Shown piece by piece: positions 44,762-56,159 of a stretch of DNA of 64,000 nt. The stretch lies in NCBI GenBank assembly GCA_021029095.1, contig JAJOHG010000034.1, forward strand, positions 186,001-250,000, in the 5' to 3' direction. A program made the position numbers and the translations under genes. The stretch is from Phellopilus nigrolimitatus (lineage: Eukaryota > Basidiomycota > Agaricomycetes > Hymenochaetales > Hymenochaetaceae). Within the stretch, counting starts at the first letter, position 1. Each line of letters starts with the position of its first letter. The notes beneath the pieces are model-generated. The model worked only from the letters and a program-made list of their open reading frames with translations. It was not told the origin of the DNA and ran no database searches.

Positions 44762-46145
44762 TCAGTCGCTTTTGTGACGCTGAGCAGCCTCCGCGGACGT
44801 TTGCCTCTCTGCGGCAAAATGAGACTGAATTGCATCTCCGGGCACGCCCACAGTCCAGGGCAACAGCATTTGCTGCGATCTCGGTGTCGATGGAACTGCG
44901 AGCGACTCCGATGACGACATAGACGAGCCAGTGGTGGAGATGGACAAAAATGAGGCTGCTGGGGACGTCGCGTAGGTAGGGACCGAAGGATTCGGCATTG
45001 GTGCATACGCGTCCTGGCTGCCTGGCGATGTCGATGGGTAGGCGTGCTGGTTGCTTCTGGAGAACTCGTCGTCCCCGTCGGAAGCCGCCTCATTATCGTA
45101 ATCACTCCAGTTTGATTCAGAATCAGCGGAGTAACCAGAACATTCGGATGCAGTGTAAAAGGTGTCGTCGTCGTCGTCATCATCCTCGATTTCCCTGCCG
45201 TATACGAAGTTTAGACTGTCCTCGACCTCGTCTTCGGAGAAATAGGTGAGCGCGTCTTCATCTGCCCCTGCCACCAGGACCTCCGTATTTTCGTCCTGGA
45301 TAACCTCGCCGGCGTATTGTGATGCGATTGATGGAATTGTGCTCGGAATCGAGGCCGATGGCTCATTTGCCGGACCAGGGATGCCTGAAGGCCGAGTACG
45401 AGCACGGTCAGTGACAATATCATGTGGGACGGTCTGAGGCGAGGACGGCGGGCGGAAGAAAACCGGCGGCCGTGCTGGCAAACCAGCAAAGTGGTTGAAG
45501 GAAGGGGGCGGGAGACTCGAGGGGCTTGGTGCGCGTGCCCAGTTACGCCCCTTGGTGCTGTCGCGGTCGAAACGGTCAAAGAAGCCGGGGGAGAGACAGG
45601 CAAGGCCGGACGACGTGGGCGCGGGTGGAGCGGGGACGAGGAGGTCTGCCGGAGTGGGGCGAGCAAATACCGGAGGGCGTGTGCGGATTGGCGCGCCGAT
45701 GGCTCGTTCCGAAGTGAGCAGGTTGCCGTGGTCGTTCGGCGCGAGCGCGTCTGGATGCGTGGGACGTGGCTTCGCTGTCGGCAGCTTGGACTCTACCATG
45801 GCAGGTGATGCCACGCGGTTGTCGACGCGATGTACGTCCTTCCAATAGGGCGCGATCTGGGCGAAGGAAGGATCGAATGGTCAGCAAGGCGGAGAATAAC
45901 GGAATGGAATGCGTGCCTCCTCGAAATGCTCGAGAGCATTGCGGAACATATGTGGACGTGTGGGGCGGGGCTCGTGCAGCTTCCGTATCAATACGCCAGG
46001 CTTGAGTGCGCGTTGAGGCTTGGTCAAGAACGCAAAGCCAGACTCGGACTCGAAGCCAGACGGGTTGAAGTTGAAGCTGGATTGTGCTTTCGCATGCATA
46101 GACGCATACGTGTCGAGGGTAGGAAACCCGTACAAGCCCGGCATT
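44762..46145 (-). CDS. proline/serine-rich acidic hypothetical protein
   Basis: The 5' exon starts with ATG at 46145 (MPGLYGFPTLDTYASMHAKA...) and is open to about 45901. The 3' part is open from about 45814 to the stop at 44762 (PPVFARPTPADLLVPAPP, later DEDALTYFSEDEVEDSLNFV and IEDDDDDDDTFYTASE). The joining introns are uncertain. A 45-nt intron 45856-45900 has good sites but changes phase, and a second short intron at about 45777-45816 would restore frame. Expected size is around 430 aa. No domain recognised. The central acidic block and the proline-rich N-terminal half suggest a disordered protein. No membrane helix. Confidence 0.6.
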
Positions 46146-47787
46146 GTGAGTGGTTTGGAGGAGCGGTGCAGAGGATGGCTAATTGGGAGCGGGTGCGGAG
46201 GCAAGCTGCGGAGAGGCGGGTGCTGATGGCGGGTGAGAGAGAGGTGGGTCGCGTCTCTTTCTTCCGTTTTATGTGGCTGAAAGTCTAAGTGGTGGGGTGG
46301 CCTTTCGTGACTTCGTGCACCGCCCTGGTAATTAGGCCTTAGCAGTGACGTAAAGGCAGTTCGAAGACGGCATCCCGTTCAATGGCGCACTAATGCTACA
46401 CGTGTGTGTGGCCTCGTCCCCTGGTGTATTTGCCTGTATCTACGATTTTTCTGGAAAACATATGTTTTGTTCTACATTGGGAATCCGTACGTGCGGACAA
46501 AAGATACACGGTATAATGAGAAACGCATGTGTCCTCAGTTATAATGATGTGGACACGAAGATCTTTGTGAGCCATGAAGTCCACTTTCCTTTGTGTCGGG
46601 ACTCGGCACGCGGCGGGAACCGCGATAAGCGAGACGCGTCAAACACGCGTTACGTAACGTCACGCAACGCGATGCCCGGTGTCTTCGGATTTCGATGATT
46701 CAGGCCAGAGCGGACTGGACTCCACAGTTTCAGCAGTCCTCAGAGCAATGCGATAAATGGCGTCCTAGAAATCGCACAGAGAGCGGTAATTTTCAAGTAA
46801 AGAACTGTTTTCGGTGAGCGCTGGCATTCTTTTCTTCAAGCGACAGAGTCGAAGTTGTAAACACAAATTCACCTACACAAAACAGAAAAAATGCCTCCAA
46901 CGTGAAGCTACAAAAGACTCACGCTTTAGCAACTTGAAAATATAGTAGGACCTCTCGTTAAGCTTATCCACAGCCTGACATAATTGCATAGAAAATAGCA
47001 ATTTTGTTCTTCTATTTACAAGCAAGGCGTACTACTGCGAGAAGAACTTCCTAATGACAGCCTGTTTTAGGGATCGGTTGATATCTCTGCGAAATTCATC
47101 TCTGATATTTGGTAAAAGTACACGAACATGTACCAAGGCACTGTGTAAACAACCTTTTGTTAAGCTTATTCTCAGTTAATTCTCATGATATGCTAAACGT
47201 TAAACGTATTGTACATTTGAGCTTAACATGCTACTTTTCCAGTTCTACCATGTCCGTAGACACAAAATCTCAGGCTTATTGACAACTTAGGTTTAACCAT
47301 GGTAAGCTTAACGAAAGGTCCTACTGTAAGTAGATGCTGACATCTGACGAGGCAATTGGCTGCAGGATAAGGGCACTCCTGTGTTCTCACTCATTTTAGA
47401 AAACTCTTGAAAGGCCCTTTGTCGATTCCTTCTCTGGTCTGGAGATCACAAAAAGTTTCGCTTTCTCCCCCTTCCTTTCCTTCTTGATATTTTGGAGTAA
47501 GTCAGGGGTAGATAGACGGGCATACATTTACGACGCGAAAGGAGTTCTGCAGAGAAGGCGACACAGCTTATGTTACATGTAAAGGATCAAGAAAGAGTGC
47601 TACGTATGCGACTAGAATTGCGTGGCTTTTCCTTCTCTACGTCAGGAGCTAGCACGGCAAGGCTCCACCGCCATCCGTAAAAAAGGAGAAAACATTGGCT
47701 CTCTATCTCCGATGGAAACGCCCGTAAGTTCAGTTCGTTGGCTTGAGCCGTAATGATCGTGGAAGCGTTGATCTGAAAATTGGGCGT
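46146..47787. other. intergenic with a MITE
   Basis: Apart from the element at 46943-47326 nothing coding is supported. A 101-residue frame at 46393 has no recognisable features. The right end, from about 47720, is the start of the duplicated block. Confidence 0.45.
46943..47326. mobile_element. MITE, pogo/Fot-like, 384 nt
   Basis: Inverted termini of about 24 nt: the left reads TAGTAGGACCTCTCGTTAAG, the right (reverse complement) CAGTAGGACCTTTCGTTAAG. TA flanks are at 46941-46942 and 47327-47328. The terminal AAGCTTA segment is repeated subterminally (near 47161). No transposase frame. The CAGTAGGACCT start resembles Tc1/mariner-pogo termini of fungi. Confidence 0.72.
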
Positions 47788-48596
47788 TCACCTATGCGTT
47801 TCAAATAAGGTCGCGAGAAGGCTTACTGAATCAGAAAAAACCCTCTCTTGAATGTGGACCACGGAACGTTGTATATCCCTAACACCATGTGCCGTATCGA
47901 GCTGGAGGTTCAACTTAACGTACCATTCGCAGAGGCCATAAACGATCAGCGCACCTCGAATTTCACTCTCGCATCATCAAGCCTTCTGTGTAGCCTGGAT
48001 AGCTCGCCTTCATGTCTTCGAAGATGATTCAACCGCTTGAAGAACGTCTTTTTGGTCCCGCGTCTCGTCTCGAATGCAATTCTGGAAAGCTCACTGAGAC
48101 GAGCGAATAAAGCGTCAATAACATAATTTTATAGGTATGAGGACTCGCCTTACGAGTCCAATTCAATGACAGCAGTTTGAAATGACTCGGACATGTTCGT
48201 CACGTCGGGTATCGCCTTTACTAGTAGCTCCGATATTTCGTCAATCCTCTCGAACAGCTGTAGAGTGTCTTTTTTATCGGCCTCCAATTTCTTCAAAAGT
48301 CGTCTCAATCGCGTACAGGTATGCAATTTGGTCAAGTAGCACTCACTAACAGAAGATCGACGATGTGCTTTAACCCTCCCACCGCGCTCTTTATGCGTCT
48401 GCGCTTTCTGATAACGCGCCGAGGCCCACATAGAGGAACTCAGCGGTTTCGCGCACGATCTTCTTCGCCTTCCTCCTGCCATTTGTTGCCGTAGGTGGAG
48501 CGCCCGTGATTGTGACCGCAACAAGCGTAGTAGATGTCGAAGAAAGACTGCGTTTCTTGGTCTTGAGTTTGCCGAGGACATATCGGAATTGAGGCA
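47788..48596 (-). pseudogene. MLKL-NTD-like gene, copy B, broken
   Basis: Colinear with copy A (41149-41995): the same start (MPQFRYVLGKLK), the same exon edges, and the same stop context after a FETHR end. A 10-nt deletion at about 48406 removes the FPP of the DAFPPLKSAVGG signature and puts TAA directly after SADA. The later exons (ADKKDTLQLFERIDEISELL; VTNMSESFQTAVIELD) remain open in themselves, so the lesion is probably recent. Confidence 0.85.
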
Positions 48597-48599
48597 TTC

Positions 48600-49218
48600 T
48601 TTTTGGACTTCTGGACGATGACAATGAGAAGGGAGAGAGTTGACATGCATACAAGAGAAAGTATCCACAGGCGTGCGGAGAAGAGAGCCAGGTCATCACT
48701 GCCCTAGTACATCGCCTTATTCCTCCATCATGGGATTAGTCTATGCAAGTTCATGTAAAACGTGTGTACGTCAGAGTAAGGAGTTCGGATATCCAAATTT
48801 AAAGCAAGGTACAGATAAGCGCCTATTACAGTCTAGGCGCTTAGAGAGAGAAGAAAAAAATCGGCCCAGTTTATCCAAACAGGAGCCTGAGGTGTCTGAA
48901 CGAGTATTTTCTGTGCTCCGATGTCATAGATGAAAGGATGGCCGGTCGGTGAGACGTACTGTATGCAAATTGAAAGAGTTGTGGAGAGGGCAAGGAGAAG
49001 GCTAATTTGTAGTCCATAACACATTTACTCCCAAAAGTACAAAAACTAGACCAGACATGGCAAGCCGATGCACCGAGTGTCAGACCAAATTGCTGTGTTT
49101 AGCAACTTTAGCTCCGCACGCGGCGCATTGGACCCACCTGTATGTAAGCTGCTTACTTCAGCAGCGCAGCGTCTGAGCAAACCACCCGTTCACTTCAGCG
49201 CTCTCTCATATTTGACCA
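48600..49218. other. spacer between copy B genes
   Basis: Divergent promoter region homologous to 42000-42637. No exon seen. Confidence 0.45.
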
Positions 49219-50463
49219 ATGCTGGTGTGATCTTTCTCACACGCTGGATGGAGAGACACAGTCTATCCTGGCAATCCTGCTTTTTTCCTCCCACCGAACC
49301 ATTAATATCAAGGAGCATGGCTGCAACGTATCAAGTCTCTCGCTCGCGTCGCACACCGGGACGCACATAGACGCTCCGTACCACTTCTTTGAGGACAAAA
49401 AGACTGTCGACGAACTTGACTTGTCTTTGCTCGTTGGGCCCGCCGCCGTAGCAGACTTGACCTCCAAAGGCGCGCGCGAGCGGATCTCTGGGATGACCTC
49501 GTCCGCGCAAACGTCGTCTCTCTCGTCGAGAACTGCCACATTCTGTTTGTGCGCACCGGGTGGTCGAGGCATTGGAAGACACCGAAGTACCTCGATCACC
49601 CGTTCATCGACAGAGAGGCAGCGAAGAAGCTCGTGGAGATGGGTGTGCGCGTGCTTGGGGTGGATACTATGAGCCCGGACGAGACGATCGTAGACGGATC
49701 TGAAAGTGACTTCGGGGTGCACGAGACGATCCTGGGAGCGGGCGCGATGATTGTCGAGAATCTAACTGGCCTGGACAAGCTCCCTACAGTGTAAGCAGTC
49801 AAAATACGGTAGCTCGGCAAGCTCCGTGAAACTTTTTTTCAGAGGTCGTAATATCCCACATTCGACTCTTTTTTCCAATTACATATGCCTGAATACTATG
49901 TATCTTGTATCCTTGTTGCTTAGTTTTGCTCCAGCCGAAGTTGTGAAAAAATCAGCCTCCGAAAATTTGAAACATGCAATATATTTCCTTTTATGGAAGG
50001 TCATAATATGACGTAATAGCAGTTGTTGTTTTACGTACAACAAGTCTGGATGGCAGCTTCAGCCTTTAGATGGCCTTGCGAACCTTCAAAATCTCAGGGA
50101 TTTGACGACCGGACTTATATTACCTTACATCCAATTTAGATTCACAGCAATTTTGCAGAATAACTCCGCGAAGGTGTCTCTCAAAAGTGTAGAAGGTCTT
50201 TTTTTCTTTTTTTTGTCCGAAAATTTGAAACAAAACTTGCTTAATCGGGAAAGTGCTTAAATTTGCGTTTCTCCCTTACTTCTATTATGAAAATTAAAAT
50301 CTCAGACCAAAATTCGTAAAATTGCGGCCCCTGTAGAGGTGCCGCTTTTTGCCTGCTTACACTGTAGTGAGCATGTGCATGTTAGCGTGTTGCCTCTGAA
50401 TATCGCAGGTTGCGATGGGTCGCCCATACGCGCCGTTGCATGGTTCCCCGAGAATGAGAAGTA
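49219..50463 (+). pseudogene. cyclase (kynurenine formamidase-like), copy B, split by a MITE
   Basis: The nearest relative is the intact copy at 56.5 kb. It begins ATGCTGGTGTGA, where two missing bases create a stop at codon 4. The middle part is well preserved (GTHIDAPYHFFEDKKTVDEL equivalent in shifted frames; EAAKKLVEMGVRVLGVDT; ETIVDGSESDFGVHETILGA). After ENLTGLDKLP a 578-nt element is inserted at TA (49785-49786). The 3' remainder, EHVHVSVLPLNIAGCDG to WFPEN, continues from 50365 and ends at about 50463. Dead by several lesions. Confidence 0.9.
49787..50364. mobile_element. MITE inserted in cyclase copy B, 578 nt
   Basis: It starts CAGTGTAAGCAG and ends CTGCTTACACTG, extended with one mismatch to about 17 nt (CAAAA follows on both sides). 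TA is duplicated at 49785-49786 and 50365-50366. The intact paralogue has a single TA at the corresponding site (CTCCCTAGTGAGC), so both ends and the target duplication are defined by comparison. No transposase. Tc1/mariner-type. Similar length and terminus to the element at 14684-15241. Confidence 0.9.
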
Positions 50464-50823
50464 GGAAAACACTAATTGGCTGTTTTTCTTGTACGTGTAT
50501 CTGAGTATTCTGGGATCCATAAACATAGACTGGACTGCAAATTTTACAGCGGGAAAGCTACTATGCTCATGTTGATTGTTTCTTAGTAGAGCAATTGAGG
50601 TAGGATTGACCGAGGAAATGAGTAGTGTATAGATGAACTGAGGTGTGTAAAGGACTGTATTCAATCTTCTTATGGTGATCGGTTGAGCGACTGCATACCA
50701 TTAGAATTGGAAAGCGGGCTGGACTATCTCAAACCTCTGTTAGAAGGAAGGCGGGTAATACATATTGGCTATGAACAAATAAGATTTCGCTAATATCGGC
50801 TTTATACACGTACGTAGGAGCGT

Positions 50824-52197
50824 TTACGTGCTAGCTGTTGCCCGCTTTCCGTAAGGCGCGACATTCGCAACTAGACAAAACTGTGCGTAAATGTACTCGG
50901 ACTGGGGTTCGTTCCCGTACGCAACATAGTGCGACTTGATTTGATTGTAATTGGTCCTCTCCGTCACCCAAGTTACCTTAAAATCCGCCTCTTCATCCCC
51001 CGCATCGCAGCCGACTTGGATCACTTTGCCGCCATGATATTGTCGCAAATCATACCACATGTCGCAATCCACAAAACCATCCTCCACGCTCGCGTACTTG
51101 TCCAGCAGAACTTCTCCACCAGAGTCATCCTCGTAGAGCAGATTCAAAGACGCATCCAAGGAGAACTCCTTACACGCCTTCATGACAGCCGCGTCGTTTC
51201 CCTTTAGACATTTCTGGAGTACGGACAGTTTGTTCTCGTCCGCTGTAGTCTCGAGAGGATACGCGTGCCGCAGGCCGAAGCCAAGATATCCACCATCGGG
51301 AAAGAAAGTAGGGTCGTTTAAGAGCTGCGCGAAGGCTGCCTTGATCGCATCGTAGGATGCGTTTCCGCCAACACGCTGGACAGACGGCTCCACCTCGTTG
51401 TCGTCGTCGAAATAGAGGTTGTAAGTGATCGTAACGCGGCAACCAGAAGTAACGGGAAGGACCTCGTGCTCGACGTCACTGAAGAATGCGACGTAGCCAA
51501 TCGACGGTGATGTCTGCTTTGACAGGATGTCGCCAGAGTCAAAAGACCACTCCTTCTGGTTGTGGCGAAGAACGAAGGTTCCACCCTCGTGAGGGGTAGG
51601 GAAGACTATGACGAGCGAGCCGAACATCTTTGCGTCTCGTGGCGTGTCTTGGTGGGCTTTGAAGAACGAATCTTTTCCTAAATAAATAAAAAAAGACTGA
51701 AGTCAGAAAAAATAAAGACAGGTATAATAAATACGCCGTACCATACACGTTCAGCTTGTAAAGCTCGGTTGAAATCGAGCGCCTTCCTTTGTCTCCTTCG
51801 AGCAAGTCATCTCGAATGGTCTTGATCAAACCGGAACGCTTCACGCTGAATTTTGTCGCAAAATGCGTGTTGTCAAGCTTGAGCGCCTTCCGATAGGTTT
51901 CATCGTGGACATCCTTCTGGTCGACACCAAATGTCGCTACATCACACGCATCAGCGATGTGCTTCAGATCTTCTTCACTTGCGTCTGCGAAGTTCATGCA
52001 ACTAAACTCGGAAGATGTAACCGTCGAATCGTTTGCGAAGACAACAATAATGAGACTTACTGGGTTGCTTTATCCTTGCAAAAGAAGAGCGTGAGCGAGT
52101 TAACAGGGACGGGAAGAGCACCGGCGCAGTAAGGAGGCTTGCTGTCAACAACGGCGGCTTGCAAAGCCTGGATTTGGTTCACAGAGGGCGTAGACAT
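50824..52197 (-). CDS. 2OG-Fe(II) oxygenase family protein, copy 2, 416 aa
   Basis: Exons are 52197-52061, 52001-51742 and 51677-50824, with introns of 59 and 64 nt; 1251 nt, intact. It is paralogous to 9670-11114 along its length. Iron/2-oxoglutarate residues are conserved: the HQD equivalent reads FFKAHQDTPRD at the start of exon 3, with distal SDVEHEVLPV and the arginine of SGCRVTITYNLYF. The start MSTPSVNQIQALQ is followed by the conserved SKPPYCAG. The C-terminus (YIYAQFCLVANVAPYGKR) is the undamaged version of the frameshifted tail of copy 1. Soluble, with no signal peptide. Substrate unknown. Lies convergently to cyclase copy B. Confidence 0.88.
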
Positions 52198-52257
52198 TTT
52201 ATCAAAGAAATATCAAAGATAGACGGAGCTTAATGGAGACCTCCAGATCAGTGCTCA

Positions 52258-52267
52258 AGTACTTATA
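52258..52267 (-). promoter_or_regulatory. TATA-like box of 2OG oxygenase copy 2
   Basis: TATAAGTACT on the minus strand, about 60 nt upstream of the ATG; identical to the element upstream of copy 1. Confidence 0.45.
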
Positions 52268-52808
52268 GTGAGGGAATAGCCAGCAAAGCCTTGATGTCCA
52301 TTATTTTGACCGAGCTCCCCAGAGCTCCGCGTCCATAAACTCTAGGAGTTTTCGATCACACTGGCTCGATTTCGGTGTCTATCTGTGTGAACTTGTGAAA
52401 AGCGATTCGATTATGCCTTGAGGAGTTCAACAAAAGAGACGATGCGCTCATGTCAGCTCTCGAAGGCTTCGTCTCCGATGTTTCTGAGGGCTTCCACAGA
52501 TTCTGGTGACTCTAGTTCATTTCGGTTAGGAGCAGTGCCTTGAGGCAATAAAGAATAATAAAAGCAACATTATCTGGTAATCGTTGTATTCCAGGTAGGG
52601 TTGAACACGGCACGTGACATTCAGCCACAGTGGCTCAGATCCGTGTATATAAACTGCAGACGGGGTGGCTGAGAACAGTTCAACTTCTTGACCAACTACT
52701 ACAACCACCTCCGATCCATCCCCACTACTTACTTTCGACCATCTCAGCTTAGGCTCAGGTCCACCTTTATAACCTTTTCCATCAATCAGCACAGCACATT
52801 CGAAAGAT

Positions 52809-54542
52809 ATGAGTGGCTTTCCAGGGGGCATTTTCGCCAAGAGGTTGCGCCGCACTCAAACCACAAGCGAAGTCATCCCCGGCTGGAACACCCATGCCGC
52901 AGGGCCTAGTAACGAGCAGCCCGTTGTCAACCCGAGGTTCGGGAACACCGGACTCACGGACACGCACAATCTCTTCGGGGCTGCACCTCCTAGCGCCCCT
53001 ACCACCCACGATGAGTACCTCGTCGCTGGCCCTTCTACTACCACCATCAGCGCCGCGAGAGTCGCCGAAGACGACGCGTCCGATGCTTCAACGATTACCA
53101 TCAAGGCATCACCCCAACGCGCTCAGATCCGCACGCCCACCAAATTTTCTGTTTTCAGGGACACCAACGTCGACGATGAAATCGATGAGCGGAATTCCGG
53201 GCGTTATTGGGCTGAAAGTAACTTCGACTTGAGGGACTATAGGGTTGACGAGTTGGACGAGACGCCCATCTCCAGCAAACGGTACCGCAATGCCATGAAC
53301 GCCCAAAGGACCCCCGTACTCTCTGCCAACGAGAGGATCGCCGCCGTCACCGCTACACCATCGAGTAGCAGCGTCTACGTAGAAGAGACGGCAGGCGCCG
53401 TCGCCGACCGCGTTAGTGCGCAAGGCAACATCTCGGAAGGCAACGGAACCCCTTCCGACCAAAACTATGTAGAACACCGCACCGCATCGGTGCATACTCC
53501 AGCTGACAGGGACGCTCAGCCGATTGAAGGTTCAGTCATTGGGGAATCTATAAGCGAAGGCCGTAAAAGAAGTAAGCAAACATTCTCGTTTTCCGCCCAA
53601 CTGCTCGCTAACGAGTGACGTCTGCGATTCTCAGATTCTGCTTCCGAGGTAGATGAGGAAGTCCCTCGTGCGAAGGCAATCAATGCTAGGAGGACGAAGG
53701 CGGGTCCGACCACTCGCGTGGTCTCTCAAGCAGCCGAGTCCGTCGACACCACGACGGAAGACGCTGGTCCGCGAACGCGGGCCAGAACAGAGGCAACACA
53801 GCACAACGAACAAACCATCGGTTCAGCCACAGCCGCTGCACCCACCAACCCCACTGGTGCACGCGTTCGTACCCGGGTCCAGCCTGCTAGGGCTGCCAGG
53901 GCAAAGCCGGTCCCGGTAAAAGAAGCCAAGGTTACAGTTCGCAAGGCGAAGGGAAAGGCTCGGGCGTCTGCTCCTTCCCCAGAGCCCATTTCAGTTGCGG
54001 CTCGCGCCAGACGTCGCCGCGTGCTCGCCACCATCAAAAGAGAAGAAAGCGTCGCCCTCTTGCAGACACCACGCAAGACGCGCCAGAAGGCCAAGGCCCG
54101 AGCCGTTCTTCCTTCGGCGCCAGCGCCCCCAGCGAAGCCCGTGCGCAAAGCGCGTCAGAAAGCTCCAGTCGCGCCTCCAGCGCCAGCACCTAGCACCTCC
54201 TCCGCAAAGCCAGTGCGTAAGACGCGCCAAAAGGCTGAGCAAGCGCCAGTTGCGCCTCCTCCAGCACCAGCGCCGCCTGCGGAACCGGCTGATCCATCCA
54301 AGACGAGGACACTCCGGAGTAAGAGGGCGTATGGTCTTGAGGTGCCCAAACCGAAGCCTCGTACCCGCCGCACGACGCAGCAGTCTGCCGCTCCGGCGCC
54401 TGAGGAGGTGGGAAAGCCAAAGAGGAAGCCAACGGTAAACCAGAAAAGGCGCCGTGATGATGACAACGCAGACGACGACAACGACGATGCGGAGTCGCCG
54501 GCTCCGGCAAAACGGCGGAAGATCGCGCCCGCGCCCAAATAA
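52809..54542 (+). CDS. basic, proline-rich, probably nuclear protein, 556 aa
   Basis: Exons are 52809-53571 and 53635-54542 (63-nt intron), 1671 nt, in frame. The N-terminal half is polar and disordered, with a short ordered-looking segment RYWAESNFDLRDYRVDEL. The C-terminal half is histone-H1-like: lysine/alanine/proline rich with three imperfect repeats of PRKTRQKAK / PVRKARQKAP / PVRKTRQKAE, ending in bipartite-type basic clusters (KPKRKPTVNQKRRRDDD; AKRRKIAPAPK). This suggests nuclear import and nonspecific DNA or chromatin contact, by composition only. After the stop the next frame stays open for about 55 codons (TAPAPVKANAVVKTSNMTAK...), hinting at a recent shortening by frameshift. Confidence 0.75.
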
Positions 54543-56150
54543 TCTGCCTCACTGACACGGCACCGGCACCTGTGAAGGCGAACGCTGTCGTGAAGACCTC
54601 CAACATGACGGCGAAGCAGCTCGCGCTGTTCAACGCCGTCAACGCCGCTCCGCCTGCGGCCAGGCCGCTCCGTAGGCATGAAACGACGCTGGTCAACGGG
54701 GCAGTATTTACGCGATGAGGGTGGCTCGTCTCATGGTCTCTTCAGGTTTCTGATTGTCAGTTTCTCTTTGCTCATCTGCTCTCTCAAAGGAAAATACCTT
54801 TGCATTGAGCTTTGTACATACCTTCGGGACGTCACGGCGTCATGTTTCCGCCTGTCTTTTTCTTTCTTTCTATGCCTTTCCCTGCGTAGCGCGATGGATT
54901 GGCTTATTTTTATCCTGCTTTCCCTCAACGTTTGTCCGCACACTTGTTTAATATATATATCGAGTTGTTCGTCGTCCGCAGTCTGGGAGTGCTTTATCAA
55001 ATCGTGTCGAGGACATTACTCCGCGGACTTGCTTGAGCCGTGGCATGGATATCAGAGCCTTGAAGAGAGCGGCCATGTCGAACTCGTATTTTGAGTGGTG
55101 AGGGAAGGTGGTGGTAGGAATCTAAGGCGAATTGATCGTTTCTTTGTCCTGACCCTCGTAGTGTATGTCCACGTTGACTGAGCCTTTCGGTGTGATATTT
55201 CAAAGAGGAAAGGGTTGGGAGGCTCAATACATAAATGCAATCGGAAAACTTCATTTGCACTCACACGTTCCGCCGACGCCTGCTGGCCTGACTCTCCAAT
55301 TAATATTGTGTTAAAGGCTCACATGCGAGCCCCGATCCCGCAACCGCGATTACATTCCTCCCTTGTCTTTCTTGTCCGACTCGAACCTACTTGACAGCTC
55401 CGAGTCTTTGTTGCTTGTCAGTTTTCTCATATGTAACGTGGTGGACCGGCTGCGCCTCGCAAATAACCTTTGAATACAGCGCTGAACAGAGAGATGTAAA
55501 CAGTCGGTCAAGTGTAGCGGTGTAGCGGCAAAGCGCGGTACTCGCCGTGTGCAAGGACGCCACAAGTTTTTGATTCGCTTCAGGATCTTCAAAGTCCTTC
55601 CGTATACTCGTCTTCGAACAGTTTTTGCCACAACTGAAGCAATAGAAGGAGAATATATATTTGTTCATGTACGTACATACACATATGGCTAAAATAACTA
55701 ACAAGCATTTTCGACATATGCGTAATGTGTGGATAACCGCATCCAGATTCAAGCATCAATTATCGATTTGTCGGAGAGGCTTTATCGTTTTCAATCAGAA
55801 TCTGATTCATCCTAAGCTCAAGTGCCACCAATAAAAGTATAATTTGACAGGTCGATGACCTCTTTTTCTCCGTCGTCATCCAGGAAGGCCACGGAGCTTC
55901 CAGATCTGCCCAGCTTGTTATTTCCGTATCTTTCAATTGTACTCACGAAACGAGACTAAAATGCTGATGAAGCGACCGAAGACCGAATGCACTTTGCTTT
56001 ATCTTTCCACTCATACCCATGCCGGCAAACGTTATTCGATTTTTGGTTGCAATTACGAGCGCGAAATGCCTAAGTCGCATGCGCGAAGCTGAGACACCTT
56101 TTTAAGGGTATGAAGGAGTATAAATTTGTGCAAGGAGTAAAATAAAAAAT
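54543..56150. other. intergenic
   Basis: No supported exon. A 138-residue frame from 54678 overlaps the former C-terminus and 3' UTR of the preceding gene and has no domain. Confidence 0.4.
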
Positions 56151-56159
56151 GACTATGAC

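Noticed and set aside
46393..46698. 101-codon plus-strand ORF starting with ATG
   Set aside because: Random-looking composition and no homologue recognised; may be chance.
54678..55094. 138-codon ORF after the basic nuclear protein
   Set aside because: It starts within the former coding/3' UTR region and has a cysteine/serine/phenylalanine-rich composition typical of untranslated DNA.
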